Shown here: positions 1-11,700 of the stretch, in pieces
Numbering within the stretch: the stretch's first letter is position 1
Layout of the letters: every line of letters begins with the position of its first letter
Assembly: GCF_003255815.1 (NCBI RefSeq)
Contig: NC_037689.1
Coordinates: 24,462,477-24,526,476, forward strand
Source of the DNA: Theropithecus gelada
Lineage: Eukaryota; Chordata; Mammalia; Primates; Cercopithecidae
Direction: 5' to 3'
DNA length: 64,000 bases
The notes under the pieces: generated by a model
What the model was told of the DNA's origin: nothing
Database searches by the model: none
Seen by the model: the letters and a program-made list of their open reading frames with translations, nothing else
Position numbers and translations under genes: made by a program

Positions 1-612
1 TCATGCGCTCAATCACGTATGAATTCACTTGTTCACTCATTCATGCACTCACTCATGCAGGCATGAATTCACCTTCCACTCATTCATGCACTATGCATGC
101 ATGAATTCACTCGTTCACTCAATCATTCATGCATTCAACTCATTCATTCACTCATTCATAGATTCATGCCTTCATTCATGCATGCATGCATTCACCTGGT
201 TTTTCCACACAGTCACACCTCCATTCATGCATATATCTCTAAATTCATTCACACATGCATTGGCTCATTCATGCCTTCAACTCGTGCATTCACGTGTGAA
301 TGCATTCATTCCCTCCTTGGCACAAACATTGATTCACTGGTTCATCCATTTCCTGGCTCGCTCATTCATGAGTAGTTGTTTGTTCATTCACGCCTCACAT
401 GTACTCACGCATACATGCACTCACGCATACATGCACTCACGCATGCATGCACTCACGACATGCGTACAGCCAGTCACTCGCTCGCTATGCATTCAACAGC
501 TGAGATCTGAAACACTCATTTATTCTCTCTTTCGTGCACTCATTCATTCATTCATTTATGCGTGCAAGTATGCGCACGTGCATTTTTTATGCATTCAACA
601 AGATCGCGTATG
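1..612. repeat. Degenerate TTCA/CATG minisatellite
   Basis: About 600 bases are built from variants of ATTCATGCATTCACTCATTC, a diverged tetranucleotide (TTCA) array with interspersed CATG and CACG. Long open frames on the + strand arise because the repeat contains few stop codons; the encoded His/Ser/Phe-rich peptide is an artefact. The array begins before the window. Tandem arrays of this kind are frequent near the Xp telomere and the pseudoautosomal boundary, which fits the location inferred from GYG2. Confidence 0.9.
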
Positions 613-698
613 AGCCCTGCCTTCTCCCTCTGGGAGGCTTCCAGAGCGGCCTCCACTCTGGCTGCGCGCTGGCCTTGGGCCCGGGGCCTTAAGTCATC

Positions 699-742
699 GT
701 AAACATTTACTTTGGGGCCGGCTGATTAAAGGTTAAATGTCC
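699..742. promoter_or_regulatory. Candidate forkhead/HNF-type site cluster
   Basis: At the upstream edge of the CpG island an AT-rich patch carries GTAAACATTTAC (699-710), whose GTAAACA matches the forkhead core RYAAAYA. It is followed by GATTAAAGGTTAAATGTCC (724-742), which resembles HNF1 and HNF4/DR1-type liver sites. GYG2 is known as the liver-enriched glycogenin, so hepatocyte factors are plausible, but this is inference from short degenerate motifs. Confidence 0.3.
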
Positions 743-2108
743 AAACCTAGAAACCGCCGACTGCCGAGGGGGCCGCGGCGGGCGAGGGGCGGGGCGCGGG
801 CGTGGATCGCAGCCCCTGGCAGTTCCCGGGTCTCTCTCCCCGGCAGCCGGGGCTGGGCACCAGGCGGCGCGCGGGCTTGCGGGCAGGGGCTGCAGGGCTG
901 AGGAGAGGACCCGCGCCCGCGGGGGCTGGGCGGAGGCGGGGCCGGGCTTCCGGACAGAGGCCAATCGCTGCCCTCGGGGCCTCCAGCGCCGGCCCTGGGC
1001 CGAGGCAGGCAGAGCGCGGAAGAGGTGCGACGGGCTGTAGTCGGGTGAAGGGGACCGTGGGCAGTGGAGGAGGCCCGGGCGCGGCGGGGGGCCGGGGAGC
1101 GCAGAGACTGCCCGAACGCCTAGGAGGTCTGGCGGGTGGGTGGTGTACAGTGGGGCGGGGGCGGAACCCAGAGGCCGGGGCTGGGGGCTGGGGGAGGGGC
1201 GCCGGCCTGGAGTGCAGAGGAGGGGCGAGGGGCGCGGGGGGCTGGAGGTCAGAGGTTGGCCAAGCGCGAAGGAGGGGAGGGGTGCGGGGCGCGGGGGTAG
1301 GCCAGGGGCGCTTAGGGGTGAGTGCGCCGAGCCGGGGCACCGAGTACTGGGGAATACAGGCCGTCCAGGGCGCGGCGGGGCGTGGGGAGACGGAGGCTGC
1401 CCCAGTACAGAGGACAGACGGGGGCGGGGGCTTAGGGCTGGGAGGCTTGGGGTGGGGGACGCGGACCCAAGGCAGAGGCTGCGGGAGCGCGCGGTAAGGG
1501 AGAGGTGCAGGGCGTGGAGGGGCCTCGGGGGCGCTTGGGGAGGATGGGCTGCAGGCCGAGACGGGGAGGAGCGGCGGCGAGAGGCGCAGGGGTGGGCGGG
1601 GGCGGCACTGGGGTGACGGGTGAGGGGGCACCTGGCCAGGGTGCGCGGGCAGAGGCAGCCCAAGCTCGGAAGAGGTGCAGATACTAGGGTCCGGGAGCGC
1701 AGGGGTGGGCCGGGGAGTGGAGAGGGGTGACCAGGGGGCGCCAGCTGGAGTGGGGGATGAGGGTACCCAGAACTCCAAGCAGGTGCGTGGGGCGGCGGGC
1801 AGCTGCTGACACCGCTGAGGTCGGGTGGTGTCCCAGGGACGGTGTCGTTGCTGGGCGCATGGGTGTTAAGAGGCAGCGGGGTCGCAGGTGACTGCGAGGA
1901 GGACAGGGGGTCAAGGGGCCCTTGACCAGAGGGCAGGAAGCTCACCTGGAGCGCCAAGGAGGAAGTGCAGGGCGTGGGGGTCGCGGGGGCATCGTGGGAG
2001 GCCGGGGCCCCGTGGGGCGCAGGTGACATGGAGTGGGTAGGAGGCCGGGGGTGACACCGGCGGGGCCTGCAGCTGAGGGTGTCGAGACTGCCACGCTGTC
2101 GCCCCCAG

Positions 2109-2201
2109 GCCTGGAAATCGACGCGGATTCCTGGAGACGGCGCCTCTGCTCCGAGAGAGTTCGTTCGTGGCGAGGAAGTCCACCCACTGCTCCCATGTCG
2201 G
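2109..2201 (+). CDS. GYG2: GYG2 first coding exon (5' UTR, Met-Ser)
   Basis: The start ATG at 2195-2197 is followed by TCG and one G before the donor GTGAGT at 2202. This split codon completes to Val (GTG) when joined to 15945, or to Glu (GAG) when joined to the Alu-derived exon at 15729, so only two complete codons lie here. The 5' boundary is uncertain. CTGTCGCCCCCAG ending at 2108 looks like a splice acceptor, which would make this exon 2109-2201 with a separate non-coding exon upstream. Otherwise the transcript simply starts further up in the CpG island. The Met-Ser start agrees with human GYG2. Confidence 0.75.
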
Positions 2202-5200
2202 GTGAGTAGCGCAGGCTCCTTCAGTTCAGCCTGCCTATTCTTACTGGCTTGGGAGAGAGATTGGTCTGTACTGGGGAGAACCCCACGTTGACCGCAGGAT
2301 TGCCCCAAACTCCGAGTCTCCCCCTCACTGCCTCGCCCAGGTCTCTCTCTGGGGCTGGAGGGAATGGCCAGTCCGAGGCTGCTGCAGACATCAGCCTCAG
2401 CTGCCGGGAGGGGGTGATTTACAGTAAGTGAAGGGGGCCTTGGGATTTCACCAGTTTCCTTTTGTAAAATGCAGTCCTGAAAGTTTCAATGGGCTTGTTT
2501 CTTGGGAATAGCATTGAACTGCCTGAGACTGTCACTGCCTGGAAGGCCGATGGGAAGAAGTCTGTTCTCCTGAAACGGCCCTAAAGCTCTGGGAAGAGGC
2601 TGCCTTGAGTTCTGAGAGTTCAGACCACCGGTTTAATTTCTGTTTCCAGTACAGATACAGGGATGGCCCAGCTTGGTGGCTCAGGCCTGTAATCGCAGCA
2701 CTTTGGGAAGCTGAGGCAGGAGGACTGCTTGAGGCCAGGAATTGGAGACCATCCTGGGCAACATAGGGAGACCACATCTCTAGGAAAAAAAATTTAAAAT
2801 TTAGCTGGGCGTTGAGGCAACTGCTTGTAGTCCCAGCTACTAGGGAAGCTGAGGTGGGAGGGTCCTGAGCCCAGGAGTTCCAGGTGGCAGTGAGCTATGA
2901 TTGCACCACTGCACTCCAGCCTGGGTGACAGAGTGGGACCCCGTGTCTAAAAAACAACAACAACAACAAAATAAGAATCCAGGTTAATCCTCCTGCAGGC
3001 AAAGGGCTGGCTGGCAGGAATGGCAGGAAAGGCCTGCCCCCCAAGGACCGGTGAGCCCCATCTCCCAGCCCTTGGGTTTTGTGGACGTCAGATAGACCAG
3101 TTGACTTAAGAGGCCTAGATATGTGAACATAAAGTGTAACCTCATTCCATAAGAAAGATACTGCTTCTATTTTTGATCATTAAATCATCAAGACACCTCC
3201 TTCTTGTACCAGATCACACTGGATCATTCATGAGTGCATTTTATGTATTTATTTTAAAATGTATACTTTTTAAAATTTTGTAGAGACAGGGTCTTGCTAT
3301 GTTGCCCAGGCTGGTCTTGAACTTCTAGGCTCAAGCAGTCCTCCTCCTTTAGCCTCTCAAAGTGCTGGGTTTACAGGCACGAGCCACTGCGCCTGGCCAT
3401 GAGTGCAATTTAAAACACACAAACAAAACAGATTACTTTTTTATTCAGAGGAGAGATTTGGTAAATCACAGAGATGCTTTTATCCTGTTTTTTCCCACTC
3501 TGGACTTAGAGAGGAAAATTGTCGGGGCAGGAATCTTAAGGCTGTTTTCACGAGGTGTACTGGAAGAGTCTGTTCCAAGGAATGGTAGAAAAGATTCTCT
3601 GTTCTCGGGACGCGTTTGGAGCTCTCTGAAGTGAAAGCCACACGTTTCCCCAAGCCTGCTAGGGTCTGTATAATAGCAGCATTCAAGACGGACATTCGCA
3701 TACATCTTGGTCAGCCTCGTGCCAGAAGAGAAGACTCGACTCTTTGCAGAAAACAAAAACCACCTTTGAGTAGAAAAGGGCTGAGAAGGAAGCTGCTAAG
3801 GTTATTTTGAGGGGTGATCAGAAGATTCCTTGAGTGGAGGGGGGCAAGCAAGGGGTAGAAAGAAACTGTTGTCACAGATTCATAAAATTCTCAGCCACTA
3901 CAATCTCCAGGCTGGACCTGATTTTGTGACAGTGTCTCCTTTTTGTGGGCTGTAGTGCAGTGACAGGTTTTCTTGCTGTTTTTCCCCTCCGTGCTGTTGC
4001 TGAAAGTGTCCGCCGCAGAGGCACGTGGAGTGGAAACTCCCTCTTTGAATGCAGTAGCATTGGATAATTGTGGATGTTCTCTGGCGCCGCACCAGGACTT
4101 GATCACCAGTTGTTTCTTCAAGGCAAGGCGATGTGGAAGCTAAGCACCTGTCAATCAATGTTTCATCTTCTGTTCTATTTCAATCCGCTGGTCTGTCTTT
4201 GCACTTTAGATGGGTTTTACAGTGTCCTGGATGGGAAGCGGCTAACCTTCAGGAGGTGCACATTTTTGCTCCAAAGCAAAAGTCTGAGTCTCGGATTCCT
4301 TGTTGCTGGAGAGAGCTCTTGTGCCAACTGGTGTTGTCTTGTCATTGTGTGACTGTGGTCAGAATTCCCACCACTCTAAACCAAAGAGAGAAACAGGGTA
4401 TCCAGTGGTTCCGTAAGACTCTCACTCTAAATGTGGCCCTGTCTGCATTCTCTTTTGGGTTTGAGATCAAGGTAGGTGTGGGCAGGGCTGGTTCCTCCTG
4501 AGGCCTCTCTCCTGGGCTTGGTCCTTACAGGATCTTCCCTCTGTATGTGTCTGTGTCCTAATCTCTTTTTTTTTTTTTGAGATGGAGTTTTGCTCTTGTT
4601 GCCCAGGCTGGAGTGCAATGGTATGATCTTGGCTCACTGCAACTTCTGCCTCTTGGGTTCGAGTGATTCTCCTGCCTTAGCCTCCCAAGTAGCTGGGATT
4701 ACAGGCGCCCACCACCATGCCCGGTTCATTTTTGTATTTTTAGTACAGATGGGTTTTCTCCATGTTGGTCAGGCTGGTTTCGAACTCCTACCTCAGGTGA
4801 TCCACCTACTTTGGCCTCCCAAAGTGCTTGGATTACAGGCGTGAGCCACTGTGCTTGGCCTAATCTCCTCTTCTTATAAGGACACCAATCCTATTGGATC
4901 AGCGCCCACCCTAGCGACCTAATTTTATCTTAATCTCTTCTTTGAAGACCTTATCTCCAAATACAGTCACATTCCGAGGTCCTGGAGGTTATGACATTCA
5001 TATATGAATTTTGGAGGTGCACAATTCAGCCCATAATAGGATAACTCATTTATTTGAATAATACTGTGTTTTTCTACTGGGGTTGCCACAACAAAGTCCC
5101 ACAGACTGGGCGGCTTAAACAACAGACATTTACTCTCCCACCGTCCTGGAGGCTGGAAATCTGGGATCAGGGTGTGGGCAGGGCTGGTTCCTCCTGGCGC

Positions 5201-8200
5201 CTCTCTCCTTGGCTTGTAGATGTTGTCTTTCTCTATATCCTCACAAGGTCATCCCTCTGTGTGTGTCTGTATCCTCATCTCCTCTTGTTATGAGGCCAGC
5301 AGTGCTACTGGATCAGGGCCCACCCTAGTGACCTCATTTTAGCGTAATCACCTCTTTAAAGACCCCATCTTTAAATACAGACACATTCAGAGGTCCTGTG
5401 GGTTAGGATTTCATCCTAGGCGTTTCAGGATGGGTTATCATCTGTCTATAATACTCATTAATCGTAATGTTTTCCCTGAGGTCCCCATGAAGAGCTATAA
5501 AGCCAGTGCACGTGGTTATCAATCAATGATCACTCTGCCATTTCTCTTAGTTGTCGCTGAGATCCTCATGAAGAGATAAAAAACCAGCGCACATGGTTCT
5601 CAATCATTGATTACTTTGCCAGTTCGCTTAGTTGTCACTCACGTCCTGATGAACAGATAAAAAGGCAGCGCACACGGTTATCAATCATTGATCACTCTGT
5701 CATTTCTTTTAGTTGTCACTGAGATCCTCATGAAGGGGTAAAAACCAGTGCATGTAGTTATCAGTCATTGATCACTTTGCCATTTCTCTTAGTCGTCACT
5801 GATGCCCTCATGAAGAACTATAAAACCAGCACAGGTGGCGATCAATCACTGATGACTTTGCCATTTCTCTGTGTTGTCTTCGGCACCTTGCTTTGGGCCA
5901 ATTCACTTGCATCATCCTTTTCTCTAGACAGCCAGAGGGCCCTCCCTGGCCATGGAGAGGAGACCTTCTTACAGGTCTTGGAACCCTCAGATAGCTCCTC
6001 ATAAGCCTCAGGATAATAGAAGAGGCTGCATATGACCTTGTGATCTGGGCCCTCTGACCTCTTCTCTTTCTGTGGGTTCTTGTTCTCCAGCTGCTGTTGC
6101 TATGCTGTGAGGATTCGTACTCCAGGAATGCAGCAGGCAACCTATCATCTCCACCTCTGGCCTTGGCTCATGGACTTTTTCTGCCTTTTCCTTCTTCGCC
6201 TTATTATTTTTAATTCAGTCTCCTATTGGAGGCAGGAGACAGTAGCTATTTTGAGGGCTTTTGTGGGTGTTGGAGTCAGAGGTGATCTCAGACATTTAAT
6301 TGATTGTTGAAGCCCAGGTTTACTTGTTTTGGAAGCACATTTCTGTGTTGGAAAGGGAATTAATGACAGTGCATAGGCATGCCCCATCTAGACACTCCTG
6401 GATGGATGGGAGCCATATACATTCTTGTTTATTGATCCATTGATTTCTTGATGGATAAGTTCTTCCTGGTCATTTATCCCTGAGCTTAGATGGTGCCCTT
6501 TGAAAAACTGCTGCCAGCCATAGGGCTTCCCTTGTGGTATTGAAACACCCATTTCTTAGGGCTGATGTGTCTCATGGAGCCGTGGGTGTCTGAGGACAGA
6601 GCTTGTACCTTGTCAACTGCTGGGCCCAGCATCCAACAGATTCTCATGCATAGGAATTGCCTGGGAAGTGAATCCACAATGAACGTGTAATGCACTGAGA
6701 GCAGGTCATTAGGTCCACATAGACATCTTCTGCCCCTTCACCTTCTTTGTCTTCTGCCTCCAGCTTCAATCCTTCACTCTTTCTCTAAGCAGTTGCCCTT
6801 GTGTGGGCAGCTTATGGCACAGTACTGTGGACTGGGGTAAGCAATGTCCCCCATAAAACTCATGTCCCCCCAGAAGCTGTGAATGGGACCTGTGAACCCA
6901 AAAGTATCTGAGACAGGTCTCGATCAATTTAGAAAGTTTATTTTGCCAAGGTTAAGGACATGCCCATGACACAGCCTCAGGAGGTCCTGACAACATGGGC
7001 CAAAGGTGGTCGGGGTACAGCTTGCTTTCACACATTTCAGAGAGACATGAGACATCAGTCAATACATGTAAGATATACATTGCTTTGATCTGAAAGGGTG
7101 GGACTACTTGAAGCAAGGGGATTGCAGGGGGTGGTGCCAGGTCATAGATAGATTTTTAAATGTTCTGATTAGTCGAAAGAGTTATTATCAGTAGAAGAGA
7201 ATGTCTGGGTTATGATAAGAGGTTGTAGAGACCAAGGTTTTATCACGCAGATGAAGCTCCAGGTAGCAGGCTTCAGAGAGAATAGATTGTAAATGTTTCT
7301 TATCAGACTTGAGGTCTGTGTTGATGTTTATGGTTGTCAGCTTTTCCTGAACTCCAAAATGGAGGAGGGTATGATGAGGCACGTCTGACTCTCTCCTCGT
7401 TATGGCCTGAACTCGTTTTTCAGGTTAACTTTGGAATGCCCTTGGCCATTTAGGTAGTTGTGAGGCCTAGAATTTTAGTTTAGATTTACAGACCTTATTT
7501 GGAAACAGGGTCTTTGTGGATGTAATTAGTTAAGCATCTCAAGATAAGATTATCCTGGAATATTTGGGTGGGCCCTAAATCCAATGACAGGTGTCCTTCT
7601 GAGAGATAGAAGAGACACGGACACAGAGGAGGTCATGTGGAGATGGAGGCAGAGGTTGGAGTGATGTGGCCACAAGCCCAGGGACATCTGGAGCCACCAG
7701 GAGCTAGAAGAGGCAGGAAGGAGCCTTCTCTGGAGTTTGATTTTGGAATCCTGGCCTCCAGAGCTGTAAGAGAGGAAATATATGTTCTTCAAGTCTCCCA
7801 GTGTGTGGTACTTTCTCACAGCAGCCCCGGGAAACTCATTCGTGGGTTTGCTAGGGAAAGGAGTCAGCGATGAGCCCACCAGTAAGCAAAATGAGCACAG
7901 CAGGTCAGATGGCACAAGAGACGAAGGGTCCTGTGTCATGGGAGGTGAGGGACTGTGATGAGAAGGGTCGTCTTGGGAAGCAGAGTTTGCAGGAAGATCT
8001 CCGAGGGATGGGTGGTCTTTCCCACGGCCACCATGTGCCTGGAAGGAAAGCGAGTTCCAGGCGAGTTAAGGGAGTGGTAGTAGCCCCATGGTAGTAGCAC
8101 ATATCATAGAATGTGCTTGAAGACCCAGAGGGGTTGAGCTGGACGTGGGGACTGAGTGTGGGGGATGCGATGACCAGCAGTCTGGGCCTGGCTTACATTT

Positions 8201-8701
8201 GCAGACAATGAGAAAACCGTTGGTGTTGGGTTGGCTTCCAGGGCAGCTGATGACTTTCACTGTGTGTTGGGGGTAGAAAATGTGGTTTTTAAGGGCTGAG
8301 GAGACAGATAACAGGGACCAGAATGTACAGGGTGGAGCAGAGAATGCAAAGGAGGGAAGTTGTGGCTCAGGGTGGTTGATATAGAGACCCATTTTAAATG
8401 TTTTCTAGTCTGGTGTGGTGGCTGGCTCACACCTGTAATCCTGGCACTTTGGGAGGCCAGGACGGGAGGATTGCTTGAGGCCAGGAGTTTGAGACCAGCC
8501 TGGGTGACAGAGCAAGAGACCCCCATCTCTACAGAAAAATTAAAAATAAATTAACCAGGTGTGGTGGTGAGCATCTGTAGTCCCAGCTACTCAGGAGGCC
8601 GAGGTAGGAGGATTACTTGAGCCCAGGAGTTCCAGGCTTTAGTGAGCTGTGATGCTGCTGCTGCACTCCAGCCTGGGTGACAGATAGAGCAAGATCCTGT
8701 C

Positions 8702-8733
<32 letters not shown>

Positions 8734-11700
8734 CAAGCACAGAGGCACACCCAGCACTTTGGGAGGCTGAGGCAGTTAGATCGCCTGAGCCCAGGAGTTC
8801 GAGACCAGCCTGGGCAACATAACCTGTCTCTACAAAAAATATAAAAAATAACTGGATGTAGTGGTATGCACTTGTGGTCCCAGCTACTCAGGAGGCTGAG
8901 GTGGGAGGATTGCTTGCTCCCAGGAAGTCGAGGCTGCAGTGAGCTGAAATCATACCACTGCACTCCAGCCTGGGCAACAGAGGGAGATCTTGTCTCAAAA
9001 ACCACCACCACCACAACATAACCAAGAATCCCAACACTTTCTGTTGTGCCTCTCTGTTAAGATCTCAGGTTAATTATGCAAGAGTAGAATGTGGGATTGG
9101 AGGCAAGTGGACTTCTCCTTACCACAGAATTCAAGTCATAAATGCCCTGCACAGACGAGGCTTCTGGGGCTCTTGGGGAGACCTAGGACGTGGGCAATAG
9201 GGATCTGAATCTACCTGGTGGAGCTCATGACCCAGGTCAGACGATGCCAAGTTTCATTTTATACATTCTCTGTTCTTCCTCTCCACTCCTTAAGAGTACA
9301 GGTCAGTATGTGGGATTGGAGACTCTGGACTCTTCCTTACTGGGGTATGGGAGTTGGCACGGCAAATACTCTGCAAAGCTCGTTCTTGCAGGACCAAGCA
9401 TCTAAATAGCAAGGTCTAACCTCAGTCATCTGTTTCTGGAGGAAAATCCCAAAGCCTGGCCTTTGGAGTGTAATTTAGCCCTCATTCTCAGATTCGGTGG
9501 TGAAGTTCAGAGGGGAACCAATCCCTCTAAGCATCTCGAAGATGGACAGAACAGTCAGCTCAGGAGGAAATCTCAAAACAACAGCCCCTCTCGGGAGTTC
9601 TCTTACCTTTGTCATTGTAGTTCCTAATGATGCACTCCTTTTCCTTTCTGTTCTTTAATTCACATGGTCCTTAAACATGGTTCCTCGGATTTCAATAATC
9701 TATACATTGAAGATTACAAAGAAATCTTAATATCGCCAATGAAAGGCTAAAAATTGTAAATGGCACTTTGTTTTCAGTTTGACATTATTTTGCTGATGAT
9801 TCTTTTCATAATATATGTGATTTGATTTATCTTATTTTTTACTTTACCATCTGCTTTGCAATTAAATACACACCCACCCACACATACCCACACACACATA
9901 CACACACATTTTATTTTCAAAGACAGGGCTCTGCTCTGTCACCCAAGCTGGAGTGCAGTGGCACAATTATATCTCACTGCAGCCTCCAACTTCTGGGTCA
10001 AACAAGCCTGCCATCTCAGCTTTCCAAGTAGCTGGGACTACAGGCATGTGCAAAAAATATATTTTTAAATTAAATGAATACAAATCCATTCTTAGTATGA
10101 AACGCATACTCAAATACCTGCCTGAGAAATGGTACATGGTAGATAACTGTGCAGCAGATGTGCTAATTGGCCTGGGAATAGAAATTTAGCTATTTGGTCT
10201 GGGTATACAATTTTAGGTTGAGGACCATTGTACTCAGAGGTTAGATATGGTGCTTTGTTTTAGTGTCCACTATTCACGATAAGAAGTCTCAGCCTCATCC
10301 TTCATAGGATTGACCTATATTTTTATTTTACTTTCATTTTCTTGGCATTTTCATGATGCTCTCCTTATCCTTGGTGCTTTTAAATTTTAGAAACATATTG
10401 TCAGGATAAGGACTGCTGATTTTCTTTCTTTCTCACTCTCTCTCCCTCTCCCCTCCTTCCCTCCCTCCCTTCCTTCCTTCCTTCCTTCCTCCCTCCCTCC
10501 CTTCCTCTCTCTCTTTCTTTCTTTTTTCTTTTTCTTTCTCTTTTGCTGCGTACTCTCTGGGCTTTTTAAATCTGAAGACTTTCTGCTATTGAGAACATTT
10601 CCTGTTTAATTTCTTTGAAATCTTTTCTTCTATTTTTTTTCTCTTCTCTTAATCTGAAATTCATGTTGGTGAACCTTTTGAATCAGTCCTGTAGGCTTCT
10701 AGCTTTCTGAAATTTTCCATTTATCTCTTTATTCTACTTTCTGAGATTTCCTCAATGACATTTTCCAAACCTTCTGTTATTCCGTTTTCATTTTAGCAGA
10801 TCACTTTTTTTTTTTTTTTTTTCGAGATGGAGTCTCGCTCTGTCGCCCGGGCTGGAGTGCAGTGGCCAGATCTCAGCTCACTGCAAGCTCCGCCTCCTGG
10901 GTTTATGCCATTCTCCTGCCTCAGCCTCCCGAGTAGCTGGGACTACAGGCGCCCGCCACCTTGCCCGACTAGTTTTTTGAATTTTTTTAGTAGAGACGGG
11001 GTTTCACCGTGTCAGCCAGGATGGTCTCGATCTCCTGACCTCGTGATCCGCCCGTCTCGGCCTCCCAAAGTGCTGGGATTACAGGCTTGAGCCACCACGC
11101 CCGGCCGCAGATCACATTTTTAACTTCTAATAACTATTTATTATCCTTGAAGTGATCTTTTTTTTTGAGACAGAGTCTTGCTCTGTCTCCCAGGCTGGAG
11201 TGCAGTGGCATGATCTCGGCTCACTGCAACCTCCGCCTCCTGGGTTCAAGAGATTCTCCTGCCTCAGCCTCCTGAGTACAGGGATTACAGGTGCACACCA
11301 CCATGCCTGGCTAATTTTTGCGTTTTTAGTAGAGACAGGATTTCACCATGTTGGTCAGGCTGGTCTCAAACTCCTGACCTTGTGATCCACCCGCCTCAGC
11401 CTCCCAAAGTGCTAGGATTACAGGCATGAGCCACCATGCCCGGCCGCAGTGATCTTTTCTATAGCATTTGATTCTTGGTTTATAGATGTATCCCTCTCCC
11501 CCTAATCTTTTGAAAGATTAATTAGCACAGTCAGAATTTTTATGTCTGCCTGTCTGTTCCTTGAATTTCTATTCCATGAACTGTCTGGTATTTCTGGGGT
11601 TCTTCCCACTCTACCCCATAACTTTTCAGTTCTGTCTTTTGTGATGAAGGTGTTTTTCAAATACCTGGTAATGCTTTATATCTACATGTATAAAAATGAG

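Larger units (their letters stand above)
640..2220 (+). promoter_or_regulatory. GYG2: CpG island promoter of GYG2
   Basis: This stretch is strongly G+C- and CpG-rich, unlike everything around it, and leads directly into the first coding exon. I see many GGGGCGGGG or GGGCGG-like Sp1-type boxes (for example around 785-795, 1155 and 1380) and no convincing TATA box. Such a TATA-less CpG island is the expected promoter form for a widely expressed metabolic gene. The transcription start cannot be placed from sequence alone. Splice-donor-like sites at 1318 (GTGAGT) and 1494 (GTAAGG) would allow a non-coding first exon inside the island. Long open frames on both strands here, including a 533-codon minus-strand frame, reflect base composition. 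Confidence 0.85.

Noticed and set aside
29..613. 194-codon His/Ser-rich frame at the window start
   Set aside because: Translation of a TTCA minisatellite; no codon-level structure beyond the repeat.
707..2308. 533-codon minus-strand open frame (and a 231-codon + frame) in the GC-rich region
   Set aside because: Pro/Ser/Ala/Arg-rich peptides with no motif, caused by the stop-poor GC composition of a CpG island; several frames are open at once on both strands.
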